A DNA stretch of 64,000 bases from a bacterium (GTDB taxonomy: Bacteria; Actinomycetota; Acidimicrobiia; Acidimicrobiales; Bin134): the NCBI GenBank assembly GCA_026708015.1, contig JAPOVT010000055.1, positions 14,461 to 78,460 of the forward strand, given 5' to 3'. The notes under the pieces are model-generated. The model saw only the letters and a list, made by a program, of their open reading frames with translations. It was not told where the DNA came from and did no database searches. This document shows positions 32,297-41,067 of the stretch, piece by piece. The position numbers and the translations under genes were made by a program. Position 1 is the first letter of the stretch. Every line of letters starts with the position of its first letter.

Positions 32297-33712
32297 CTAT
32301 TCTTCGTCTTCGGGATCTTCGACAGATGGCCGAGAGCCGATGACCACGGTAAGCGTGATGTGCTCGTCGTCGCGGACCACCTCCAATTCCACTTCCGTTC
32401 CCGGAACGCGGAACTGAACCTTGGCGGCTAGCTCAGTGAACGTCGAAACCACCTCATTGTCGATCAGAATGATCAAATCCCCCTCCATCATCCCGGCTCG
32501 CTCGGCGGGAGTATCCGGCTCCACTTCCACCACAAGGGCTCCGGGGTGGCCTATCTCGGGATCAGTCCCGTAGACGCCCAGATACCCCAGTTCGGTGCTC
32601 TCACCGTTCAGGATGCGCTGGACGATATTGAGGGCGATGTCGGAGGGGATGGCGAACCCCAAACCAATGTTGCCGAACGAACCACCCGTTCGAATAAGAG
32701 TGTTCACTCCGATGACCTGTCCGGCTCGATTGGCCAGAGCGCCACCTGAGTTGCCGGGGTTGATGGGGGCATCGGTCTGGATCATCTCGACGAAGGCACC
32801 GTCACCGGTCCCCTCTCTGATGGCCCGGCCCACCGCGCTGACAATCCCCGAGGTCACCGACTGCTGCAACCCGAACGGACTGCCCACAGCCACCGCCAAT
32901 TGTCCCACTTCGACGGTGGTGCGATCGGCAAAGACTGCCGGCGTCAGTGCCATTTCCGTGTCAACCCGTATCAGGCCGACATCGATCGCCGGGGCGGTTC
33001 CCACGACGACGCCCTCAGCTCGGGTGCCGTCGGCAAACTGCACTCTCACCGTCTCAGCATCGCCCAGAACGTGGGCGTTGGTCAGAATATGACCGGACGA
33101 GTCGTAGATGATCCCAGAACCCTGTCCACCCCTTGGCTCCGGATCGGGAAGCTCGAATTCTTCAGGAAGCTCGTCCCCAGGCTCCCAGTCCTCAGGGGGA
33201 AATTCGGGAGCAATCTCGGGATCTTCGAAATCAGGTCCCTTCACCTGAATGAGCACCACCGAGGGAATGACCGCTCGGGCTACCGCCACCACCGGGTCAT
33301 CAGGTACCAGCGGGCTAGGTAGTTGGTCGGCGCCAGGGGATTCGCCTGACGGTGTCTGGTCGGAGGGCGCAACCACCAGCGGAGCTTGCAAGGTCGGCCC
33401 TCCGGCTGGGGCACTCACCACCTGCGGACCCGAGACCACCACAATCTCAGGAGGCAGAGCGTCCCGGTTGAAGAAGATGCTGCCCACGCCGATTCCGATG
33501 CCAACCAGACCCAATACGGCCAGCAGCACCGAAGCCACCAGCATGATCACTGCGGGATTGCGGGGTTGAGGCGGTGGGCTGGCTTGGGGCAGCCACTCCA
33601 CCACTTCTACCTCGCGCGGCGCAGGCACATTCCTGGGTTGCTCGTTTGAGTCCTCCAGTTCCCACCCTAGGGGATCCCACTCCGACCGGGGATCTTCCGG
33701 TCCGTTGCTCAT
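32297..33712 (-). CDS. HtrA/DegP-like serine protease with PDZ domain, membrane-anchored
   Basis: A single N-terminal membrane segment (about residues 53-79) follows a cytosolic acidic and proline-rich arm. The trypsin-like domain has His214 in TNAHVLGD, Asp244 in PAIDVGLIRVD and Ser322 in NPGNSGGAL, all three catalytic residues intact. A C-terminal PDZ domain spans about residues 375-465. It would act outside the membrane on misfolded proteins, like the HtrA/PepD group. It sits between smc and ftsY, 2 bp and 6 bp from them, an unusual spot for this gene. Confidence 0.92.
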   Translation of the reverse strand: MSNGPEDPRSEWDPLGWELEDSNEQPRNVPAPREVEVVEWLPQASPPPQPRNPAVIMLVASVLLAVLGLVGIGIGVGSIFFNRDALPPEIVVVSGPQVVSAPAGGPTLQAPLVVAPSDQTPSGESPGADQLPSPLVPDDPVVAVARAVIPSVVLIQVKGPDFEDPEIAPEFPPEDWEPGDELPEEFELPDPEPRGGQGSGIIYDSSGHILTNAHVLGDAETVRVQFADGTRAEGVVVGTAPAIDVGLIRVDTEMALTPAVFADRTTVEVGQLAVAVGSPFGLQQSVTSGIVSAVGRAIREGTGDGAFVEMIQTDAPINPGNSGGALANRAGQVIGVNTLIRTGGSFGNIGLGFAIPSDIALNIVQRILNGESTELGYLGVYGTDPEIGHPGALVVEVEPDTPAERAGMMEGDLIILIDNEVVSTFTELAAKVQFRVPGTEVELEVVRDDEHITLTVVIGSRPSVEDPEDEE

Positions 33713-33714
33713 CC

Positions 33715-36700
33715 TCAGCCTTGCTCGACCAAAACCTTCGGTTCAGAGGCTACCACCACTCTTTCGGAAAGCACTTTCGAGCTTCCTCCCGGTTTCATGG
33801 ACACTCCGTACAGGCAGTCGGCCGCCTCCATGGTGCGCTTCTGGTGGCTCACGATGAGTAGCTGGGCGTCGGCCCGGAATTCGTCGACAAGCTGGAGGAA
33901 GCGGTGCAGGTTGACGTCGTCAAGGGCCGCCTCCACCTCGTCCATGACATAGAACGGCGAAGGACGACTGCGGAACACGGCAAACAAGAAGGCCAGCGCG
34001 GTAAGCGAGCGCTCCCCGCCCGAGAGCAGGCTCAGACGCCTGATGTTCTTGCCTGATGGGCGGGCCTCGATCTCCACCCCGGTGTCCAGCAGCGCATCAG
34101 GCTGAGTGAGCCGCAACTGGCCCTCGCCGCCGGGAAAGAGCGTCTGGAACAGATCAGCGAAATTGCGGGCCACGTCGGCATAGGCCGACGAGAACACGCT
34201 GACGATCTCCTCGTCGATCTTGCGAATCACCTTGCGAAGCTCCCGGCGACTCTGGCGGATGTCGTCGATCTGGGCCTGGGTGAACTCATATCGCTCCGAG
34301 AGCGCCTCATACTCCTCCAACGCCAGCGGATTGACCGGTCCCATGATGCGTAGTTCTTGCTCCAAAGCCCTGACTCGGTCGGCGGGGGCGACGCCTGGTT
34401 CCGCAGGAGGGCATTGGGTGGCCACTGCCTCGGCGGGCTCGCAGTCCAGTTCGCGGCGACACCGATCTGTGGCTGCTTCCAGCCTGATCCCTGCTTCGGC
34501 CAACTCGATCTCCGCGCTGCGGTCTCTCTCCCTGCACTGACCCAACTGCGCTTCGGCCTGTGCCCTCTGGCTGCGCAAGCTCTCGAGCCGTTGGGCAGCG
34601 ATCCGAGCCGCCTCAGATTCCTCGGCCCGCCGCTGCCGTAGCTCTTCAAGCTGACGGCTGGCCTCCTGGAAACGCTCAACCACCAAGTCCATCATCTGGT
34701 CGACGATGGCGAGACGCTGGTCGACAGCCTCTCGACGAGAGGCGGCTTCGGCCCGGGCCTGGGTCATCTGGCTCAATCGTCGCTCGACTTCGTCTCGCTG
34801 CGCAGTCAGGATCCGGCGTCGCTCTTCTACCCCGGCCGCCCTCACCCGAAAGTCGGAGCGGAGGCTGCCAACCGCCTGGGACTTCTGGGCCAGCTCATCG
34901 CGGTCTCGGTTCAAGCTCTCGGCACGGGCTCGCTGCTCGACCTCTTTAGCCTGATGTTGGGGCAACTCCTGGTGGAGATCGCCCAGCCGACGGCGATCCT
35001 CGTCAATCCTGGCATCCAGCTCTGAGCACCGAGGGCCGAGAGCCCCAATTCCCACCTCCGCGTCGCGAAGCTCTCGCTCTACCGCATTGGCCCGAGCCTG
35101 AACCGCATCTCGGGCTTCGAGATGGCCGCGGGCCGCCTCACGGGTCCGGGCTTCTTCTTGCCCTGCCTCATCCAACCGTTTATCGGCCACAGCCAACTGC
35201 TGTTCAGCGGCGTTGACCGCCTCCTGTGCCCCGGCCGACGCCTCAATGGCCTCCTCGAGCAGTCCCCTGGTGGCCCCAGAACGGCGAACACCCACTCGCC
35301 ACCCGGTAGAGGAGAACCGGTCGCCCCGGCGGGTAACCACCACTGCGGCAGGATCGGCGATCGCCGCCTCGGCCGCCTGGTCGCTGCTTTCGACTACCCC
35401 GACTAATCCGACCAAGGCGTCCAACAACTGGTCCACCCCGGCCACCGACGAGCGCACACGGGGGCGCAACGGATCGCCGACGCCCGGAATCTCCGCCTCG
35501 GGGACTGATCCGCCCAGAGCCAAGACCGCACCGCTCACACTGTCGGCCTCCAGGGTGGCGATTGCTCTCATGGCAACTTCAGTGTCGGTGGCGATTACCG
35601 CAGCGATTGCCTCGCCAGCCGCGGCTTCAAAGGCGGCCTCCCATCCCCGGTCCACTTCCACCAACTCGACCAAGGTGCCCAGCACGCCTTCGATACCAAC
35701 CAGGCGCTGGGCTCCGGATTGATCGCGTGCTTCATCCAGAGCCAGGGAGAGGGCCTCCCGACGGGCCTCCCAAGCTTGAAGTTCTCCGACCGCCTCCCCG
35801 AGAGCGGACTTCTGCTGCTCGCGGGCCGCGCGAGCCTCCCTGACGGCCTTTTCTGCCCGATCTTGCTCCTGCTCCCGCGCCTGTCGAGCGATCTCCGCGT
35901 CCTTGGCCTCAGCCCAACATCGGTCCAACTCTTCGACCAGTTCTTGTCGGCGCTCCTCCAAGGCCTCCAGATTCTGGCCCAGGCGATCCGACTCGACCTG
36001 GTCCCGATCAATCGACGCCTCCAAGATCCTTATCTCGCCCTTGATCCGGGGAACATCCGACTCCGGATCCGGAACGCCCTGATCGCCCCATCGCTCGTCG
36101 AACGACAGGCGGAGCTGCTCCAACTCACCTTCAGCACCGGCTACGGCTGTCGCCGCGGGCTCCAGGGCTGCCGCCGAATCTTCTACCTCGAGCAGTTCTC
36201 TGCCGAGGCGATTCGATTCGGCCTCCAGCGTGGCCACCACGTCCTCGTCCATTCCGGCGTTGCGATCGCGCTGCAAGCGAAGACGACGCTCCGACAACAA
36301 GGCCTCCAGTCCCCGCAAGCGCTCGGTGATCCCCTCGAATCGCATCAGCGCATCGCTGATGTCTTGTCCGTCGGCGGCCGAGAGTTGGGCCTCGGCAGCG
36401 GCCAGATCCCGATCCAAGGCCTCCGCCTGCACTGAAAGCTGCTGCATCTCGCGGCGATCCGCGGCCTGATCCTGCGTCAGCTGGCGAACCCGTCGGCGCA
36501 GCTGATCAATCTCCTGACCAGCAAGATAGCGGCGAAGACCACTCAGTTCCGCCACCAAGTCGCCATGGCGCCGAGCGGCCTCGGCTTGTCGCTCCAGCGG
36601 TCGAAGCTGGCGCCGGATCTCCCGAACCACGTCGGACAGACGGGTGAGGTTGGCCTCGGATGCGGCCAGCCTCCGCTCTGACTTCTCCTTGCGGCGGCGA

Positions 36701-37209
36701 TACTTCAAAACGCCGGCGGCCTCTTCGATAACCGCCCGTCGGTCTTCGGGTCGGGCGCTCAGGACGCCCTCAATCTGGTGCTGGGAGACGATCACATGCT
36801 GTTGGCGGCCCACGCCAGAGTCGCTCAGCAGTTCTTGGATGTCAAGCAGGCGACAGGGCACCCCGTTGATGGCGTAAGTGCTGTCTCCGCTGCGAAACAG
36901 CGTGCGGGTAATGGTCACCTCTTCGAATTCGATGGGCAGGAGACGAGACGTGTTGTCGATGCTCAGCGACACCTCTGCTCGGCCCAAGCCCGCCCGGGAG
37001 GTGGTCCCGGCGAAGATGACGTCGTCCATCTTGGCCGAGCGCACCGTTGTCGGGGCTTGAGCCCCCAGTGCCCAAGCCACCGCGTCAACCACATTGGATT
37101 TGCCGCTGCCGTTCGGCCCCACGATCACCGTCACACCGGGCTCGAATACCAGCGTGGTGGAATCGGCGAAGGATTTGAACCCCTTGAGCGTCAACGCCTT
37201 CAAGAACAC
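33715..37209 (-). CDS. smc: Chromosome segregation protein SMC
   Basis: SMC is the long coiled-coil ATPase of the bacterial condensin. The 1164-residue protein has Walker A GPNGSGKSNVVDAVAWALG at residues 31-49. Two long coiled-coil arms flank a hinge (about residues 515-650, containing GWEAAFEAAAGEAIAAVI). The ABC signature LLSGGERSLTALAFLF and Walker B YVMDEVEAALDDVN lie near the C-terminus. It follows the mutM-position gene by 66 bp; the rnc-mutM-smc-ftsY order is conserved in actinobacteria. Its ScpA/ScpB partners are not in the window. Confidence 0.97.
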   Translation of the reverse strand: MFLKALTLKGFKSFADSTTLVFEPGVTVIVGPNGSGKSNVVDAVAWALGAQAPTTVRSAKMDDVIFAGTTSRAGLGRAEVSLSIDNTSRLLPIEFEEVTITRTLFRSGDSTYAINGVPCRLLDIQELLSDSGVGRQQHVIVSQHQIEGVLSARPEDRRAVIEEAAGVLKYRRRKEKSERRLAASEANLTRLSDVVREIRRQLRPLERQAEAARRHGDLVAELSGLRRYLAGQEIDQLRRRVRQLTQDQAADRREMQQLSVQAEALDRDLAAAEAQLSAADGQDISDALMRFEGITERLRGLEALLSERRLRLQRDRNAGMDEDVVATLEAESNRLGRELLEVEDSAAALEPAATAVAGAEGELEQLRLSFDERWGDQGVPDPESDVPRIKGEIRILEASIDRDQVESDRLGQNLEALEERRQELVEELDRCWAEAKDAEIARQAREQEQDRAEKAVREARAAREQQKSALGEAVGELQAWEARREALSLALDEARDQSGAQRLVGIEGVLGTLVELVEVDRGWEAAFEAAAGEAIAAVIATDTEVAMRAIATLEADSVSGAVLALGGSVPEAEIPGVGDPLRPRVRSSVAGVDQLLDALVGLVGVVESSDQAAEAAIADPAAVVVTRRGDRFSSTGWRVGVRRSGATRGLLEEAIEASAGAQEAVNAAEQQLAVADKRLDEAGQEEARTREAARGHLEARDAVQARANAVERELRDAEVGIGALGPRCSELDARIDEDRRRLGDLHQELPQHQAKEVEQRARAESLNRDRDELAQKSQAVGSLRSDFRVRAAGVEERRRILTAQRDEVERRLSQMTQARAEAASRREAVDQRLAIVDQMMDLVVERFQEASRQLEELRQRRAEESEAARIAAQRLESLRSQRAQAEAQLGQCRERDRSAEIELAEAGIRLEAATDRCRRELDCEPAEAVATQCPPAEPGVAPADRVRALEQELRIMGPVNPLALEEYEALSERYEFTQAQIDDIRQSRRELRKVIRKIDEEIVSVFSSAYADVARNFADLFQTLFPGGEGQLRLTQPDALLDTGVEIEARPSGKNIRRLSLLSGGERSLTALAFLFAVFRSRPSPFYVMDEVEAALDDVNLHRFLQLVDEFRADAQLLIVSHQKRTMEAADCLYGVSMKPGGSSKVLSERVVVASEPKVLVEQG

Positions 37210-37275
37210 CTATGCGACCCTACCCAGCGGAGGGCCGTGATTAGTGGAACTACTTGCCCAAATGCGCTTCGGAGG

Positions 37276-38121
37276 TCAGATCTGGCACTGCTCGCAATAG
37301 TACGTCCACCGACGACGGAAGCGATATTTCTGGATGGGGCGGTGGCAGCGGGGACAGGGCCGGCCCTTCTGGCCCGCCTGCTTGAACACGTTGAGGTATT
37401 CCTCGTAGCCGCCCGGCTGGCCGTGAACATCTAAGTAGTGGCCATCCTCCAACGACGCCCCCCGGTGCTTGGCCGCGTCGTGAAGCGTCTCCACCATCGC
37501 CCGGTGCAGCCGCCGCACCTCTTGGGGCCCCAACGAGTTGGGCAGGCGGTCGAATCGCAAACCGGCGGCGAACAGGATCTCATCGGAGTACATCTCGCCC
37601 AAACCGACCACAACGCGATCATCGGTCAGCACGGCCTTCAACTTGGCGTCCTGAGCCAAGAGGATCTGGCCGAACATGCGCCAGGGCACCGGCTGATCGA
37701 GGGGATCGATGCCCAGCCCGTCCAACTCGGGGACTTCCTCGACCAGCTTTTCGGCGTTGGCCAGGAAGAGCTCAGCGTCTCCCGGCTCATCCACCAGCCG
37801 GAGCTGCCCGCTCTTCGTGAAGGTGATCGACAGGGCGGTGTTGGAGTCGACCTCGTCCCGGTTGGCGTGGCGTCGCAGCTGGCCGCCGGTGCCCAAGTGA
37901 GCCACCACCACATCTTCGCTGTCCAGGCTCATGATCAAGAACAGCCCCCGACGGCGCACACTGGTGATCTTCAGCTTCTCCAACCGGTTGACGAATTTCT
38001 TCGGTCCTCCCGATCGCTTGGCATACCCCGATTCCATGACCTCCACCGACTTGATGCGAAGACCGGACAGCTCCCTGTCCAGGTCGCGGCGGATGGTCTC
38101 GATTTCCGGCAATGCGATCAT
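37276..38121 (-). CDS. mutM: Fpg/MutM-family protein lacking catalytic residues (probable pseudoenzyme)
   Basis: The protein (281 residues) sits at the mutM locus between rnc and smc and has the whole Fpg fold, including the C-terminal zinc finger (CPRCHRPIQKYRF, then YYCEQCQ). Canonical Fpg begins MPELPEVET; here it begins MIALPEIET, so the nucleophile Pro2 and Glu3 are Ile and Ala. The catalytic Lys57 position is Leu60 (RRRGLFLIM). The HLGM Met is Thr78, the DPRxFG loop reads DEPGDAEL, and the GxGN Asn is Glu176. The ATG has a GGAG site. It probably binds DNA but cannot excise 8-oxoguanine by the known route. A TTG start at codon 4 would give MPEIET, but it shortens the strand by three residues. 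Confidence 0.85.
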   Translation of the reverse strand: MIALPEIETIRRDLDRELSGLRIKSVEVMESGYAKRSGGPKKFVNRLEKLKITSVRRRGLFLIMSLDSEDVVVAHLGTGGQLRRHANRDEVDSNTALSITFTKSGQLRLVDEPGDAELFLANAEKLVEEVPELDGLGIDPLDQPVPWRMFGQILLAQDAKLKAVLTDDRVVVGLGEMYSDEILFAAGLRFDRLPNSLGPQEVRRLHRAMVETLHDAAKHRGASLEDGHYLDVHGQPGGYEEYLNVFKQAGQKGRPCPRCHRPIQKYRFRRRWTYYCEQCQI

Positions 38122-38149
38122 CGGGTCACTCCTACTCGTACTGATGAGA

Positions 38150-38872
38150 TCACGAGGCTGCTCCGGCCCCGGCGGCGACCGCCCCAGAGTCCAGGGTCTG
38201 CCAGGTTGAGGCCGCTGCGGCCTGCTCGGCCTGCTTCTTGGACCGGCCCTCGCCTCTTCCCCGCTCCACGCCGTTCATGTACACAACGGCGAGGAATTGC
38301 TTGGCGTGGTCGGGACCCTTCTCCGACAGGCGATACTCCAGGGCATCTAAGCCGCTGCGGGCGCAGTACTCCTGCAATCTGGTCTTGAAGTCTCGGATAC
38401 CGGGGCCCTCGGCCGCCGCAGCGATGCGATCGGCCAGCCATCCCCGGACCAGATCGGTCAGAACCTCCCAGGGAGCATCCAGGTAGACCGCGCCGATCAC
38501 CGCCTCCATGGCATCAGAGAGAATCGACTGCTTCTCCCGCCCTCCAGACGCCTCTTCACCCCGCCCGAGGCGGAGAGCCTTGCCCAGCTGAAGCTCAATG
38601 GCCAGATCGGCCAGTGTCTCGGCTCGGACCACCTCAGCTCGCAGGGGAGCCAATTGGCCCTCGGCCATCTGGGGGTAGGCGGCGTATACGTGATCGGTCA
38701 CCACCAGGGCCAACACTGCATCGCCCAAGAACTCCAGTCGCTCGTTGGAGGAAGCCCCGGCGTGGTCGGCACACCAAGATCGATGGGTCACCGCCTCCAC
38801 CAGCAAGCTGGGCTGGGTGAAGCTGTAGCCGAGGCGTTCGGCTAGAGCTGCGAGGTCGGGATCGGAAGTCAG
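38150..38872 (-). CDS. rnc: Ribonuclease III, probable CTG start
   Basis: RNase III cuts double-stranded RNA in rRNA precursors and mRNA leaders. The signature NERLEFLGDAVL and the second acidic motif ILSDAMEAVIGAVYLD are intact, followed by a dsRNA-binding domain (DFKTRLQEYC to SKKQAEQAAA). The first ATG/GTG/TTG in frame (38806) would cut off the conserved first helix. The frame continues upstream as LTSDPDLAALAERLGYSFTQ, matching family N-termini, with no standard start. A CTG at 38872 overlaps the acpP stop as CTGA, the same 4-bp pattern as other pairs here, so I infer a CTG start and a 240-residue protein. Confidence 0.88.
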   Translation of the reverse strand: MTSDPDLAALAERLGYSFTQPSLLVEAVTHRSWCADHAGASSNERLEFLGDAVLALVVTDHVYAAYPQMAEGQLAPLRAEVVRAETLADLAIELQLGKALRLGRGEEASGGREKQSILSDAMEAVIGAVYLDAPWEVLTDLVRGWLADRIAAAAEGPGIRDFKTRLQEYCARSGLDALEYRLSEKGPDHAKQFLAVVYMNGVERGRGEGRSKKQAEQAAAASTWQTLDSGAVAAGAGAAS

Positions 38873-39168
38873 GAGCTTCGGCTCAGACGGCCGTGGACAT
38901 AGTCGACGGCGTCTCGCACCGTCTTGAGATCCTCCAGATCTTCATCGTCGATGCTGAATCCGACCGTCCTCTCGCTCAATTCCTCTTCCAGAGTCTCAAC
39001 CAACTCAATGAGGGCGAGTGAGTCGGCATCAAGATCGTCGGCAAAGGCCTGGCCCTCGCTTATCCGGTCGGGAGAGATCTCCAAAATGTCGGCCAAACAC
39101 TCGGTGACGAGGCTCAAGACCCCGTCGCGATCCAGCGGACTCTGTTCGACATGGGTTTCGGATGGCAC
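38869..39168 (-). CDS. acpP: Acyl carrier protein
   Basis: ACP carries growing acyl chains on a phosphopantetheine arm. The 99-residue product has DADSLALIELVETLEEEL; Ser50 in DSL is the attachment site. I chose the GTG at 39168 (VPSETHVEQS), which has GGAGAA five bases upstream. The longer frame runs into plsX with non-family sequence. It lies between plsX and rnc, the common plsX-acpP-rnc order, and its stop overlaps the inferred CTG start of rnc. Confidence 0.9.
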   Translation of the reverse strand: MPSETHVEQSPLDRDGVLSLVTECLADILEISPDRISEGQAFADDLDADSLALIELVETLEEELSERTVGFSIDDEDLEDLKTVRDAVDYVHGRLSRSS

Positions 39169-39256
39169 GTCTTCTCCGGGCGGTTCAGCAATACTGCGCC
39201 CGAAAAGTATAAGCCAGCTTGCCGCTGTTCCCACCCACTGGACGCAGATGTAACCC

Positions 39257-40252
39257 CTATTCAGGTGACAGGACTCGGTGCAAGGAGCCCACGGTGTCGC
39301 GTTCGGCCAGCTCATGAGCCACCTGTATGGCGTTGGCCAACGCCCTCGGTGACGAGGCCCCGTGACTGATAATGCTCACACCGCTCACCCCGAGCAGGAT
39401 GGCGCCGCCCACTGAGTCGGGGCTGAACTCCTCATAAAGCGGTCCAAGCGCCGGGGCCAGCAGCTTGGCCCCCTGACGGGCCTCATCAGAGGAGTCGAGG
39501 GCGCCCAGCAGTGCGCCGATCAACTGCTTGGCTACCCCCTCGGCGGTCTTGAGGGCCACATTCCCGGTAAAGCCGTCGGTCACGATCACGTCCACGAGGT
39601 CTTCCAACAGGTCTCGCCCCTCGACATTGCCAGCGAACACCGCTCCTGTCCGATCCTGCCAGTCCCGGTCCCCCAACAGATCGAAAGCCTCCTTGACCAG
39701 GGGCGATCCCTTGCCAGCCTCCTCGCCATTGGACAAGAGACCGATCCTGGGCACTTCGACCCCCCACCGGTCGCGGCAGTAAACCGCTCCCATCTGGGCG
39801 AACTGCACCAACCACCCGGCGCTGCACTCGGTGTTGGCCCCTGAGTCCAGCAGCACATTGGGCCAGGCCCGGCCCGGAACGAGAATCGGAGTGGCAATAG
39901 CAGGCCGGGACACCCCCCGGATCCGGCCCATTCTCAGCAGAGATGCGGCCATTGCCGCTCCGGTATTACCGGCGCTGACCATGGCCGCGGCCCGCCCGTC
40001 GCGCACCGCCTCGGCGGCCCGAACGACCGAAGAGTCCTTCATCTTGCGGACGCTGGAAGCTCCCTCGGCCCCCATGGCGATTACCTGCGATGCAGGGATT
40101 ACCTCGAAGTCCCCAGACCCAGTCAGCTGCTCGGGTTGTCCCACCAGCAGTATGGGAATGCCCCGCTCAGCGGCGATTTGGACACCGGCCAACACCGACT
40201 GAGGGGCATCGTCACCCCCCATTGCGTCCACGGCAACGGGAAGCGAAGTCAA
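39257..40252 (-). CDS. plsX: Phosphate acyltransferase PlsX
   Basis: PlsX makes acyl-phosphate from acyl-ACP and phosphate, the acyl donor for PlsY in phospholipid synthesis. The 331-residue protein starts PVAVDAMGGDDAPQSVLAG and has the family blocks MVSAGNTGAAMAASLLRMGR and VTDGFTGNVALKTAEGVAK. The Rossmann-like fold is expected at the membrane surface. It lies 32 bp after rpmF and 88 bp before acpP. Confidence 0.96.
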   Translation of the reverse strand: MTSLPVAVDAMGGDDAPQSVLAGVQIAAERGIPILLVGQPEQLTGSGDFEVIPASQVIAMGAEGASSVRKMKDSSVVRAAEAVRDGRAAAMVSAGNTGAAMAASLLRMGRIRGVSRPAIATPILVPGRAWPNVLLDSGANTECSAGWLVQFAQMGAVYCRDRWGVEVPRIGLLSNGEEAGKGSPLVKEAFDLLGDRDWQDRTGAVFAGNVEGRDLLEDLVDVIVTDGFTGNVALKTAEGVAKQLIGALLGALDSSDEARQGAKLLAPALGPLYEEFSPDSVGGAILLGVSGVSIISHGASSPRALANAIQVAHELAERDTVGSLHRVLSPE

Positions 40253-40284
40253 TTGACGCCCCTTATGTGACTGCGGAGAGTGGC

Positions 40285-40464
40285 TCAGGCCACTTCAACC
40301 GCTTCACGCCCGGCGTACCAGCCGCACACCTTGCACACTCGGTGCGGCCGTTTGACCGCTCCGCAGCGGGGGCATGTGCTCTGAGCTGGCGCGGACACTC
40401 GCCAGGCCGCGGCCCGGCGGCTGCGGCCCTTGGCTTTGGATGTCTTCTTCTTGGGTACAGCCAT
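40285..40464 (-). CDS. rpmF: 50S ribosomal protein L32
   Basis: A 59-residue frame encodes L32: MAVPKKKTSKAKGRSRRAA at the start, then STCPRCGAVKRPHRVCKVCG with two CxxC zinc-binding pairs, ending WYAGREAVEVA. The length is normal. The zinc ligands are intact, so this is the zinc-containing (C+) form. The ATG at 40464 is followed 32 bp after the stop by plsX and preceded by DUF177, the conserved DUF177-rpmF-plsX order. Confidence 0.96.
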   Translation of the reverse strand: MAVPKKKTSKAKGRSRRAAAWRVSAPAQSTCPRCGAVKRPHRVCKVCGWYAGREAVEVA

Positions 40465-40534
40465 CGAACGGTCCTACATGGGGAAGGGAAATGCCGCGCC
40501 ATGATCGGAATCGGCGCGAACGCAACGGACAAAT

Positions 40535-41032
40535 CTACTTGCCGGTGCGCAGCGCGTCTAACGCAGCCCAGCGAGGGTCTTTGGGACGGTCTTCGGGTGA
40601 GGGCTCAGGCTGGTTCATGGGGTAGTCATCGGGCGCCGGCCCGACACAATCCTCGGAGCAGAGCGGTGCGATGGGCAGGGCGAGGACAACGCAGTCGCGA
40701 ACCATGGGGGTCAGGTCTACTTCGCCGTCTTGAATCGGATAAGTCTCCTCATCATCTGGGGCGGTGCTGAACATCTCCCGCAATTCCTGCTGCACCGTCT
40801 GCTCAATGGGCTCCAAACACCGCCGGCACGATCCTTGCCATCCCGCTTCCAGTGAGCCGGTCACCTCCAGTCCGCTGACCACCGACTCCAGTTGGAGTTG
40901 GATGTCAACCGGACCGCGAACCGCGGCATCCGAGGTTGCCCAGCCGTCGACATCTACGTGGATCGAGAGCTCGCGGTGCGAACCGGGACGGCGCAGCAGT
41001 TCCGCAACCGGTACTCTCAGCTGGCTCGACAT
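40535..41032 (-). CDS. DUF177 (YceD-like) protein
   Basis: The 165-residue protein matches DUF177/YceD, with GSLEAGWQGSCRRCLEPIEQ carrying CxxC, EMFSTAPDDEETYPI, and PIAPLCSEDCVG with a second Cys pair. The family is linked with 23S rRNA accumulation in plants and E. coli and is nearly always upstream of rpmF, as here. I chose the ATG at 41032 (MSSQLRVPVAELL); the frame continues upstream into the coiled-coil gene with non-family sequence. Confidence 0.9.
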   Translation of the reverse strand: MSSQLRVPVAELLRRPGSHRELSIHVDVDGWATSDAAVRGPVDIQLQLESVVSGLEVTGSLEAGWQGSCRRCLEPIEQTVQQELREMFSTAPDDEETYPIQDGEVDLTPMVRDCVVLALPIAPLCSEDCVGPAPDDYPMNQPEPSPEDRPKDPRWAALDALRTGK

Positions 41033-41067
41033 GGCAACCGGCTCGACATGGCCTCTTCCCTCGCAGA

